A stretch of 64,000 bases of DNA from Echinococcus granulosus (lineage: Eukaryota > Platyhelminthes > Cestoda > Cyclophyllidea > Taeniidae), in assembly GCF_000524195.1 (NCBI RefSeq), contig NW_020170435.1, positions 170,658 through 234,657 on the forward strand, written 5' to 3'. Below the pieces are notes generated by a model. The model was not told where the DNA came from. It saw only the letters and a list, made by a program, of their open reading frames with translations, and did no database searches. How positions within the stretch are numbered: the first letter of the stretch is position 1; each line of letters begins with the position of its first letter. This document shows positions 24,801 to 36,200 of this stretch, one piece after another. A program made the translations under genes and the position numbers.

Positions 24801-27800
24801 CGAAAAAAGGAAGAAATGAAACACCTAAGGCTGGCACAACTTTACCCAATGAGTTATAACGTTTTAGGGAATTTATCTGGTCTGTTTAATGCGTAGCTAC
24901 TGATGTTATCTCATTCAAATGAGCAATTTGGAATGGTCATCTTTATTTCACCGGAAAAAAAAATAATTTTTTATTTTCTTCCCATAGTGATGGATTTAGC
25001 TTTCACTGAGGAGGATCAGGCGACAGCATCTTCCATTCTTCTCAGCGCGGTTAATAATGGACGTCTAGAAAAGGAGATTGTACGCCTCCAGGCTTTGGGT
25101 GCTTCCTCTTTCCTCGAGTCTTTAAGTGCAACTGTTAAGGTGTCTGTCGAAGGTGCCAATGTCTATGGAATAGCCAATGGTGATGAGACGGGCATGGAGA
25201 TACCTTCAACTTCGGTTGAGCAGAAGGACCAATCAATCTTTCGAAAAACGGTGATCGCTTGTTTCTTTATAAAACACTTTTAAAAAAGGAAATTTGTGAG
25301 TCGTTGGGAAACGTTTAGAGTACCTTATCTATCCTTAGTAAACTTTAATTTCTAATTAATCCTTTTCCAGGTGTGTATTCCATCAATGAAAGTAAGTTGT
25401 TTAAGCTGTCTCATTTGTTGTGTCTCCTTCTTACCTTCCCTCCTCCACGTTCTACTCTATGGTTTCTTAGAGTTGACAATCTGTCCTCTCTACTTTTTTT
25501 CATCTTTAAAGCACTATAAATTTTGGATTCCCCTCTACTTTCCCTCTTTCAACTTGGCAGAAAAAATAGATCCCGTTCCGTTTGCCTTTCTAAGTAACTT
25601 TTTCTGATTTATTTTCCCTAGGAAAAGGTGAAACTCGATTTTAAGGTAGGTCCACGACTAACCCTAAGGTATCTGGACTGTTTTCCAACACTGACTGGCC
25701 TATAAAGTTGTTCCATTGTCGTCTTCGTCATTGTCAGTTATGATGATTGCTTTATAGCCGTCTACTCGTAGATACGATACTACCCTGCTTTGAAACCTCT
25801 TGAGACAAATTTGAAGGCGTAATAAAGCAGATGACTCCTATTGAGTATGAAATGGGAGGATGTGACGCCAAGGTGGGAAGTGTAGAGCTCGCTGACTTAG
25901 ATACACCACATAGCTGGCTGGTGCTCTTCGCGGAGTATCGTGGATCTTGTTTTAGCATTTGAAAGGTAAACTACTTCATGAAGAAGGGATCTCATGTGTT
26001 TTTGGAGGCAATTTATTGCCCGAAACTAGAGCTGTGGTGGTTGTTGATGAGGCCATTCTCCTAACCCCTAGGTTAAGCGTCACCCTACATGAGCAGGATA
26101 ACTCGCTTGCTACTGCCACCGATGTAGCCTCTCGAGTTATTCACTTATTCATGAGGACGCGGTAAGGGGGGACTGAAGGGCTACCCAGGGATAAGCCGAT
26201 AGGACGCCTACACAAAACCAAATCGACCGATGTATTAAAGGCTTTCTGGCAGCTTTTGATGTTTGGCATCAACAATTCTCCGCTTTCTCTCTCCTTTCCA
26301 ATCGCACATGGGCTGATCGAACTGTCCAAGTCCACTTTTCTGCTAGTGTTGGTTAATTTTTTCCCCTTCAACCTCGGGACTTGACACATTTTTAAAACTC
26401 GCCTCACTGATAGTCATTTCAGAGCACGCAATGCTGTTTATTGACCTTTTCCCGCATCCTCCCTTTCCCTCCTCTACTCCTCTCCCACTGGAATCACGCA
26501 AAAGCATCAAGACTGATGTGGGTGAATTGTTGTGTCTCGGGCAGCAGTTCCTCTCATATTTCCGTATTTCCCGGTCGTTGTTCTGTCATTAACTTCATAC
26601 TAACTTCACCTTCCTTCATCTTGACTGGATAAGATGTTGTTCCTTTTTTTTCCCTGCCTCTCCCTTCCCCCACCCTCATGAATAATCAACCTTTATCCAA
26701 CAAATGGGAGTTGTTGTTAATGTGCTCCGTTTTTTCTCTCTTAAATCATTTAATGATCTTCTACTTTTGATGGTTCTTTACTTACCAGCGATCATATCTG
26801 GTAAGTCCTTTCCTGTGTGAGTTGTAAGTTGGATCCAACTCGACAATCAAAATCACAAATTATTTATCACAACCTCCTCGATGTTCTGCATGCTATTTAC
26901 TCCTTCATTCATCCAAAATTTTACAAATTTTATGATTTTTCCTCGGTTTACTTTTTAAATGTTGCCTAAGGCGGTGAACCGATTGTGTAGACTGACATCT
27001 CGGTTCCTTTTTGGTTTTTCACTTTGACCAATTTGGATGAAAACAAACAAAGAATGAACATGGGGGACACTCCTTCGAGGTTGGACTATTACATCAGATA
27101 AGGATTCTGACCAAACGGACTCTCATTTGCATCTGGCGGGATAAGGTGAGTCACTTTAAGAAAGGCCTTGTTTTTTCATCCTCGATTCTAACCATTTAGT
27201 CCTACAAGTGATAAATTACTTTTTAGCCTGGCTGAACTGCTTCTATCGAAGGGAGAGAAGGGTGGGTTGCTAGATTTAGCCCCATCGTAGCGTATCTTTT
27301 TACCGATGTCATCCTCACTTTGGAAGTGGATCACCTTCGGTGATCGGTGCCGTAGGGACTAAACACCCTCCTTTTTTCCTCCTTTCTGAACACTTAGTCC
27401 GCCAAGTGTTAAATTACCCTTCAGCCTAACTAAAATCTTTCAGATTTTTGGGGAAGAGGATGGATTGTTGGATTTGCTCCCATTGATTTGTACCCTTCTT
27501 CATTTATTTGGACTAAACTTTCTTGCCAGTGTCGTCTCTAGTATGGAAGCGAACCAACGTCGGTGATTGGTGTTGTAGAGACTGAACACTTAAAAGGATG
27601 GAGAAGAGGATGGGGGGAGTAAATTATTAACTTTAAGAACCAATTGTTTCATTATTGTTCCTCCTATATACCAAACGACAAATGTGTGCCCTTTTAACTA
27701 CCCGATCCTAAATCCCCTCTCTTCTCTTCTGAATTGACGCAAACAGCTGAGGGATAAAAATAGTCTGCCAAATGGAAAAGGGGAAAAAGAACAAGCAGCC

Positions 27801-30800
27801 CTGAGAAGACCGATCTTTTGCTTGTGTTGTAACACTTGGCACTAGACCTAAAAGCCTCCAAAAGATTGCTTTCGCTCTCAGCATCCATAAGCCATTCAGT
27901 GTTCCTCTAATCCTTTTTGGAGGCTTCTGCGCTAGACAACTCCCTCTACTAGACATCTGGTAATGAAACTTCTAAGGTGTGTCGGTGCTCTTTCCTCCCT
28001 CCTTTCTTCCCCACCCCCTCTATCGCCATCCATCCCAGTGTCTCAAGTGCCCCTATTTGTTTGGCTTTGGCTGGGCATTTATACTTGCTACGTTTGTTTT
28101 CAGAATGTGTTCAAAGTTGTTTTGTTTCCATCAACCGTTGCGAAGCCTCTCTGTCTAGGTATCCCAGAGAGAATCCATTAGGGGCGCCTTAACCAAACTG
28201 TTTTTGACTGGCCTTTTAACCCATTTATCATTAGCTCATGAGCGCAGTGAACCATTTACTCGAGTTTTCTGATATAGACTTGTGCACTAACCGCTCCTCA
28301 TTTATAAAGAGTTGAGAAGTTTAGTTGCCCGTTTCTGTCTTGCTGCAGGATACGCAATACCTCCTCCTCCCGCTGGGGTCAGCCACCCTAGGCCATCATA
28401 ACTTGGGGGTGTAAAAACATAGTTGTCTTGTTGTCTCAGCCTGTAAAAACGTCTTGGCTTTGTTTCTGTCTTAAAATCAGCCAATTCGTTTGTTGCACAG
28501 TTCAATTTTTTTATAAAAATCACGTGTCACATATGTGTGACGCTAGTAGTCAAGATATTAAGCGAGTTCCTAACTGTTACTACTTTATTGTTCTCTTGAT
28601 ATGCCCAAGCTCTGGATAAGCTGGAGATCTTTTGACATGAACCATGTAACCTTTGAGGTCGGTTTCTCAAGATCTTTCCCTCTTTAACAACCGGCTTTGA
28701 TGATTCAACCTATTAATGGGCTGACAGATGACAGAAGGAGGCGAACATTTAATAAGCTGCAAATGAGTAGTATTTAAATACACCGTCAATCACTTTAGTA
28801 GACGCTCCTGTGACCTTACTTTCTCTACTTTGGAAATTAAAATTATTTTAAAACCTCTGGAGGCGGCTAAAAGTCGTTTTTATGTTCATTTTATGTCCAC
28901 CTACGTGTGATAGCTACCTGCTTTCCATTTCATTTACTGCTATTTCTGCTCTTGTACACTTCTTTGTCTAATCGACTTTTCCTTCTCTTCTCGGCGGCCA
29001 TCCTTCCATCAATAGACGCTGACACGACTTCGTCTGCTGGCACATGTAGTAGTCGGCATACTGATTGGATTGCTCTACTTCAATGTCGGCAACAATGGCT
29101 CTCAAGTGGGCAATAATGCAGCCTTCATATTCTTCTCCACCCTTTTCATCATGTTCTCCTCTCTCATGCCCACAGTCATGACATGTGAGTGTGTGTGTGT
29201 GTGCTGGTGTATGTGTCTCGCTCTACTGTCTCATCATTATGATATCGCGTGAATGACAACCTAGGTCACGACCTTTTTAGGGGGTTTCTTGTCTCTAGTA
29301 GCTTCCCAAACACTCAATCGGGGAATGACTACATATGGCGGGAGACAACAAGTAACTTAGGCATTTATAAATTTATTAGTGGGTACAGTCAAACCCATCC
29401 TATGTCAGGAGGCTTTACTTTGCCATTGGTAGTGAAATAATGACCTCCAGGGCAGGCTTTCGGATAGCTGGCTGTCTTGACATCACCTGTCAGGCAGTGT
29501 ATTAATCCGGCGTTCCTCTCACGGGCTGACTTTTCCTCCAGAATGGCCGATATGACTGCATTGCTGTTAAAGTTTTTCTTGACCAGGACATCACGCTACG
29601 CGGGTACGCATTATTCATTGTTCTTTGTCGTCACGAGGAAAGGTGATTAGATTGACGCACGAAGGCTAGGAGGCACATGCCACTCTGACTATTCCGTGTC
29701 ATAATAGCATGCCGTTTAACACAAGACATCAAGAAAAGTGCGTGCATTTTCTCCCCGTCTATCAAATGCCACCTTGGAAGGTGTCTTCATCCCAGCCATA
29801 CATCTGACGCATCTTTTAGTGTACCTTCATTCATCAATGGGTAATGTGATTAATTATTTAATAGCAGAGGTTCGTAAATCCCTACTCACCTGCCTATGTG
29901 CCATTCGCGCCTCCTGAATACCTGAGTAAGAAACCCTGTTACTGTCAGCACTGAAGATCTTCCTCTCGTCGGATTGGCCAATCAGGAGTAAATGCGACTC
30001 CCATTGGCTCATGGAGTAGGGATTTTCTTCTGCAGAGGTATCCTCTGTATGTATGTATGTATGTATTTATGTGTGTGTGGAGACATAGACTGTCCTCTGC
30101 CACCTCTTACGCCCTCTTCCCCGTTACTTTCAGTCCCGTTGGAAATGCGTGTCTTTTTGACGGAACACCTCAATTATTGGTACAGTGTACGCGCCTACTA
30201 CTTTGCCAAGACACTTGCCGATCTTCCATTCCAGGCAAGTTAGCCAATCCTAATAGGCGATGACATAGTGCAGCGCCTGATTTTGAGGGCTAATCTATTG
30301 TCAGCCGGAGATGTTCGCCACGCCGTGTCACCAAGGTGGTGGAGAAAGAGCTCGCGGTGTTAGGTGGTTACATAGTCCCTAGCCCATCTCTTGGACCCTC
30401 GTGAGTCTCCTACCCCTGTGTGTTTGCAAGTAACTACATGATGAGGACGCAGGATGACCGTCAAAAGGAGAAAATCTGCCTTGTACATTGGTGGAATTAG
30501 AATGAGATACCTGAGTATCGTGCTGAAGGGTATCTAATTGTAGCTTGGTTTTCACGAAGGGGAGAGCAATAAAGCGTAGTCAATTTTTTTGACATTCTGG
30601 ACTGGCCTCACCTCAGCCACCGTCGCCGGAGGTCAGCCCATTACAGCAGACCGATTATTACTAGTGTCACATATAGGTGACACACAGGTATTCCTATCTC
30701 TGGCTCTCCTCTCCACCTTCCTTCACAAATATTCGACACATCTTCTTAATCGCGTCATGGTGGTTACTGGTTGCATCAAACTGGTTCGTAGACAGTTTAG

Positions 30801-32340
30801 TTAAGTAGAGTTGGGTTGTGACAGTGTTGGATGTCATGACTATGGTGGCGTAAATACTGTCACCTGCCTAATTCCCACTTTTATTCCCTTCCATTTTAGT
30901 TACTATTTGCAGTCATCTACGGTATGATTGGTTACTTCATGACTGATCAACCTCTGGAGTTCAATCGTTTCATGATATTCCTTACCATGCTCGTGTTAAC
31001 TGCTTTTGTGGCACAAGCCCAAGGCCTGCTCATTGGTGCATCTACTGATCTTGAGGTACTTTTAAATGCACCTTAGTGACAAAAATTTCTTAAACATTTT
31101 ACTTTATTTATTGACATTCAGCGGACTTTAGTGATGATGGAGTGCGAAGAGCCCCTCCCACATAGTTCATTCCTCTCGCCTCCCCCTCCCTCTCCCCTCC
31201 TTCACCATTAAGATGTCACCCTAAGCGTTGACTTTAAACAAACTCGTCTGGAAGTTGAGATTAACCCCGAAACAAGGATAAAGTTTACACGATAGCCGTG
31301 CATCATAGGAGGGATGCTACTTAATTCATAATATGAGTAGCACGCATTATAAATTTAATTAAATTGCCTGAACAACGTATCGCTTCCAGGACGAGCTGCA
31401 TGGAGCGAAAAAAGGTAGAGCTCAAGTCCAAACAGTGGTTTACGACTAGTATTATTTATCAGTTAGCTGGTTTTTGTGCGAAAGATCAATTCAAAGCAAC
31501 GTGGAGGAAAGAAGATTGGGGAGTATTACGTGGGCGAATTATGGAATAAGCCTCTCTACTTGTAAAAGCTTCGTGTGTAGACTTTAAAGTGCTGCCCCTT
31601 TCACGGTCATACCGCGGCGTGGAGGTGGAAGCGGAGACAAAAGAGTGGTGTGAGCTCGGCTTTGAGGGTCAGTCCCTTGTGAGTATTTTTGGATTTCCTC
31701 GTCCACCCTCCCCAGTTCGTCCGCGGTAAATGACTACCCTTCCATGGTGTTGTTCAATTCGACAGAGCTTGCTTCTCTTCTACAATGGCAATATCTAGTT
31801 TTTAACACTAAGACAATGACAAACCGTAGTTGGATGACCTTTCAAGAGTTGATCCACCCATAAAGTACCAAGCAATGCTTAAATTTCCTGTATTATTCCT
31901 CACCTCCTTGAAGGTATCCGTTTTTCTGGGTCCCGCAACAGGCATTCCGATAATCCTCTTCTCGGGATTCTTCATCACTCTGGACACAATTCCAAAGTAC
32001 TTACAATGGCTCTCCTACAGCTCCTTCACTCGCTATGCTTTTGAGGGGTCAATGAAGGTTAGTGGCCTCTAAGCAGTTTCCCTGATCTTGTCAACACTTA
32101 CTTCATTATACCACATTTTAGGGTATCTATGGCAATAATCGAAGTGAGCTGAACTGTTCCAAAAAGCCAACTTCAATTTTAGTTTTTCCCTGTATGGCGG
32201 ATCCACAGTCAGTGCTCACTTTGCTCAGCGTCAGTCACTATCATTATGGCATCGATATAACCGTGCTCATTGTCTTCTTCTTTGCACTGCGTGTTCTCGG
32301 TTTTTTTGTCCTTAAGTGGCGTGCACGTAATTCCACGTAG
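21850..32340 (+). CDS. ABCG1/4-like: ABCG-family half transporter (ABCG1/ABCG4-like)
   Basis: This is an ATP-driven membrane transporter; close relatives export sterols and other lipids as dimers. Exons are 21850-22075, 22111-22418, 22600-22745, 22975-23098, 24438-24552, 24988-25250, 25371-25391, 25622-25645, 27053-27145, 29016-29184, 30134-30234, 30900-31055, 31914-32057 and 32122-32340, totalling 702 residues. The nucleotide-binding domain comes first: Walker A GPSGAGKS (about 98-105), signature LSGGQ (199-203), Walker B IMFFDE (219-224), D-loop SGLDS and H-loop TIHQPS. YHNPSDF follows, then a linker, then ILTKRT and the ABCG1-like membrane domain ([52 protein letters not shown]), ending [10 protein letters not shown]. 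The 21- and 24-nt exons are inferred from splice sites and phase. The intron after 30234 begins GC. Substrate is unknown. Confidence 0.92.
27196..27590 (+). repeat. Diverged tandem duplication in an ABCG intron
   Basis: Two units of about 195-200 bp, starting near 27196 and 27394, share the same order of words: TTAGTCC, CAAGTG, TAAATTAC, CAGCCT or TAGCCT, GGATTTGCTCCCAT-type text, GTGATYGGTG and a closing GACTRAACAC. They differ at many sites, so the duplication is not recent. Confidence 0.6.
28526..28541. repeat. Dispersed palindrome, copy a
   Basis: GTCACA-TATG-TGTGAC with perfect 6-bp arms, followed by GCTAGTAGT. It lies in the ABCG intron between 27145 and 29016 and is one of four related copies in this window. 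Confidence 0.6.
29187..29206 (+). repeat. (GT)n microsatellite
   Basis: A short GT run begins right after the ABCG donor site at 29185, so it overlaps the start of that intron. Confidence 0.7.
30046..30068 (+). repeat. (TGTA)n microsatellite
   Basis: About five TGTA units inside the ABCG intron before exon 30134-30234. Confidence 0.7.
30664..30683. repeat. Dispersed palindrome, copy b
   Basis: GTGTCAC-ATATAG-GTGACAC with 7-bp arms, preceded by TTACTA. It shares about 20 nt of flank-plus-arm (GATTRTTACTAGTGTCACAT) with copy c. It lies in the ABCG intron between 30234 and 30900. Confidence 0.6.
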
Positions 32341-34900
32341 GTTTTACAATCCACTCGACTTCAATTTCTCCTCCCCCTTTTTCAAATAGCATGTACGCCA
32401 TTTCAGTGTCTTCATGTGAGCAATCCTAACCCGTCTGTTATTTTCCGGTAGACGAGTATCTGCTCTCTCCTCCTCCTCCTCCCACTCTCTAATCCCACCA
32501 TTCCCAACTATTAGTATACGTTATTTACAAAAACTATTCTCGCTACTTTTATTTGTCCTAACAATTCAGTCTCTCCTTTTACACCTCTTTCTCACCCTCC
32601 CTTATATCGGCATTCATTCTTTTACAAACAATTGAGGCATTCGGTATTTTAAAGTTGTTTTGTGTGTGATTGTTACTAGTGTCACATATATGTGACGCCA
32701 CGAATTTCCTACCCCTTAGTCGCTCATCACAAAGGTTTAATGTGTTCGAGGCGCATGTATGTTGATGCCATCTACTAAGTAATAGAACACTTTGATTGTG
32801 GATGATTGCTTACGTGGAAATACTGGCGACGTAATTGTATGGCCACGCCATTCACTACCGATGTACACGTAGTGAAGCTGTCGGAAAGGCAATATCGGAA
32901 GTGGCAGTATTTTTTCCTCACTGCATAACTTGTAAATTCTGTGTGAAAAGTCAGTACTCCTAGTGAAAGGTTGGATGGGCTTCTTCACTTCCGTTTACGT
33001 TTTTTGAATTGGCAAGGGGAATGAGGAGACTAAACATATCTGCTGAACTGTTTTACCTCTCCCAGTTAAAGTGGCGATTTCTCCCCTCCGCCTAGTACTC
33101 TCACAAGAAAAAAAAAGGGGAGAGGTTGTGAGCCAAATCTAGAACTGATTGGTTAACGGCGCCTCAGAGGAACGCCGAAGTCATGAGCGTGTAGCATCAC
33201 CTCTAAGGCAACATATTAGAGGTCATTAAAAGCAAAGCAAGACAAACGAGTCACTGGCAATGCTTAAGCATCCGCCCGCAGTGCTGCAACCCAATCGGAC
33301 GAAGGGAAGGGGATGGAGAGGGAGTGAGGACTTGAATAACTACGTTGGAAGATGAGAGACTTCCACTACTTAATGCCCATCACGGGTTCACAACAGTTTC
33401 CCCTTTGGCAGTGATTTAAAGTAGTCAAAAGTGGGACAGAAAGAAGGAGAAATTATAAAGCACTAAAAAGGTGCCTTTTTTCGTAGTGAACAAGCTATAT
33501 ATTGAGCCTTCTGATTAGAAGGATGTCACTTGCATGACTGGCCTGATGAGAAAGTTGCAGTAAATCAGGTCAGCACTGCGAGGTGGGCCAATTGGAAGGC
33601 AGATGTGCTTTTGTCAACCCCTTCTTTTCCAGAATCGTGAAGGAAAATCCCCCCACAACATCACCTGAGGTCTTATTATTTCCCTGTGAGACCTTAAGTG
33701 TGAGTCTCCCATATCTCCTGCAAGCACACGCGCCTGTCCGCAGGAGGAATCGAACGTATTGTAGTCTGGCGTCCAACTCTTCGAGTCCTGAAGGTGGAGA
33801 TCCAAACAACTAATGTCCTCATGACGATTGGATAAGATTTGTCATTTCTGGACTCTGGCTTTACTTCGGTATAAAAATCGGAGGCAAAAGTTTCACCGCC
33901 AAATTTGAAGTTTGGTAACCTGGATCCTGGTAAATGCGGTAAGTTTCATACGCTCGTGAGAAAAGTGAACCACACATCTGAAGCAGGTCGCTGTAACCTT
34001 AGTAGTCAATCGCAGAATCACCTTTACGTTAAGAACTGATGTCTGAGAGGATGAGTTTGGATTCTGTCAAGCACTCAACCTGATACAGATCTCCTTACCG
34101 ACGGATATGAGCAGAGGAGGGGATACGGTGCGGACGTACACGCCAAATGGCTCATGAGTGGGGAGTGAAAGAGACATGGGGGTTGCTACAGTCTCGTCTA
34201 TTTATAGTATTTGGATGATCTTGATGCTACAAAGAGTAGTAGTGTATTTAAAGTATATCTCTTTTGTAATTTCAGCCAATCAGGATGAAGTGAAGGAGAA
34301 GGCGCCATTCCATCTTATTTGAGAAATACAAACTTGTAAAAAAGACAGACAGGAACATTTTTTCTAAGACTAGAGGTATCCCCAGCACCTCTCACCTTTG
34401 CGGAAGAACCAAAGAGCGCCAATTTTAAGGGTCCACTTGTTGCCTTTATCTACCGAGCTACCATCATGGTATACAAAGATGGCTCAACAAAATCTACTAG
34501 TGAAGGTGAACCTGTGTTAATATGGTGATTTCTTGGTGTGTCGGAGGCGCGTTTGATTATGGTACTTCATCTAGTTGTCTCGCCCCATCTTGACGTCGAA
34601 CGTGACTACTCCGCGTTGGAACCAAAACCATCCCGGCAATTCCTCAATCATATCCGGCTGGCAATTGTGGATGCAGCCGCTATTCCTCTTGTTTGGCCTT
34701 GGAACCATGGCTGTTTTAATCACCTGGTGATTGGCGGTTTCAGGCGATACCATTCCGAGGAGTCCAGTAGGTCAGTAGAACAGTCACCTTCTCTACTTAT
34801 GACTCCACTAGTGCTCGTCTGGGTGTAGCAATGACGGTGTACGATTTTGCGGAATGGAACTTTCTTCTATCTGTCGTTGGAGATTTTTGTGATAACTGTA
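32341..34900. other. Gene-free region downstream of the ABCG gene
   Basis: About 2.5 kb with only short frames. Apart from the palindrome at 32681, no exon, RNA gene or clear transposon was recognised. Confidence 0.55.
32681..32696. repeat. Dispersed palindrome, copy c
   Basis: GTCACA-TATA-TGTGAC with perfect 6-bp arms, preceded by TTACTAGT and followed by GCCA. It lies about 340 bp past the ABCG stop codon. Confidence 0.6.
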
Positions 34901-34939
34901 GTATTTTTATAGTCACACAAGGGATCACAGATGCTACCT

Positions 34940-36200
34940 CCGGTCACTTAAAAAAAGCATCCACCAAAACGTGGTACAAGACTCGATCAATTGGACCGGG
35001 GTAATCGAGGTGTAGTCGTGACCAAGGCTTCTCTGGCTGGAGGCCAAGTTACCGATGGGTCTGCTGGCATTGCCGAAAGCTTTGAACAAAATCGGCGATA
35101 TCCTCATCCATGCGTGTCTAGCACACGAAACTTTTGGTGATGTGCTTCCACCTGCTTACACCAGGATTAGGTGCTCTTCGGGGTTGCGCAGTGAGTCATT
35201 ATGGTGAAGTAGCGGTTTGAGGTCATCGCTTGGCGACCGAAGCAGTCACTTACTCCTAAAAAAAGCATATTGGCTGAGTTAGCATGTCGTTGAGCCTTGT
35301 CATCTCGGGAACTTCGGTAGCCGTCGTCTGGAGAGTCCGAATAGCATGGGTAAAGGGATGCGTGGCGACGTCCTCACCACAAAGCGTTGCTACCGCAACA
35401 CCTTTCAGCTGACTTTAGTGTCTTCAAAGCGTACAAGGCAGTCTTCTCGGTCCCATCCAGAGAGGCTTGTAGTAATGCAGCTCAAAAGACGTAAATGAAG
35501 GTGTTTGCAGCTACGGTGATTGGTAGCTTTGGACTGTAATTAGCCAGCGGGAGTTTTGAGCCCAGCATACTCCTTAGTTAAAGAAAGGCGGACTCGGAAT
35601 CGTCTGACCAATTGCATGGGTCCATAGGATGACCTTTCAAAGCAAGATGGTCAGAAAGGCCCAGATACTGTGGAGCTCACAAATCTGAGACAAACGGAGC
35701 GAGGTAGCCTCCTTTAAAGGTGGCATCAGTGGATTGCTACCTGTTCGACGTAGAGATCAGCGACCGCAAAGAGGAAACACTCACTCTCAATAGATTTATA
35801 AAGAATCAGTACTTCTTAGGACATAAATGAGGCTCATGCTCTTGAACATGCTCTAGCGCAGGCACGGTTCGATCGTGTAGGCCACTGGAAGTAGCTCCCG
35901 CAATGAGACTTCCAGGGACGCCGACAGGATCGTGTGCATTGCTGGCAAGGTGGATGGTTGTAGTGGAACAGGACTTGACACTTTTCGCCCTCCAGAATGA
36001 TGGACAAGTCCTCCACGGTGGAAAGCGGGTAATGGCGTTCCTGAGGTGCTGTATTGAGACCAGTGGATAAATCAGCACATATTAGGACAAATTCGTCTGT
36101 TCTTCTGGCCAAAACAATAATTACAGCCAATTTGGAGTGGGGAAGTGGAGTCAGAACTTTTTCCCCCCTAAGTCTTTGAATTTTTTCTTTAGTTTTAGAC
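34940..36200 (-). mobile_element. Decayed Ty3/Gypsy retrotransposon pol fragment
   Basis: Read on the minus strand from 36200 down, broken frames show Ty3/Gypsy pol landmarks in the right order. A reverse transcriptase entry region carries ICADLSTGLN followed by HYPL (about 36130-36020). An RNase H-like region carries PITVAA and DGTEK (about 35600-35430). An integrase stretch resembles MDEDIADFV and EKPWSRLHLDYPGPID (about 35110-34970). Stops and frame changes are frequent, and the whole is roughly half the usual RT-to-integrase span, so internal deletions are likely. No LTRs were found around it. It is a dead copy. Confidence 0.75.

Noticed and set aside
29541..29600. ABCG-like string [13 protein letters not shown]
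   Set aside because: It lies after the exon it should precede, and the true counterpart (ILTKRT) is at 27053-27145.
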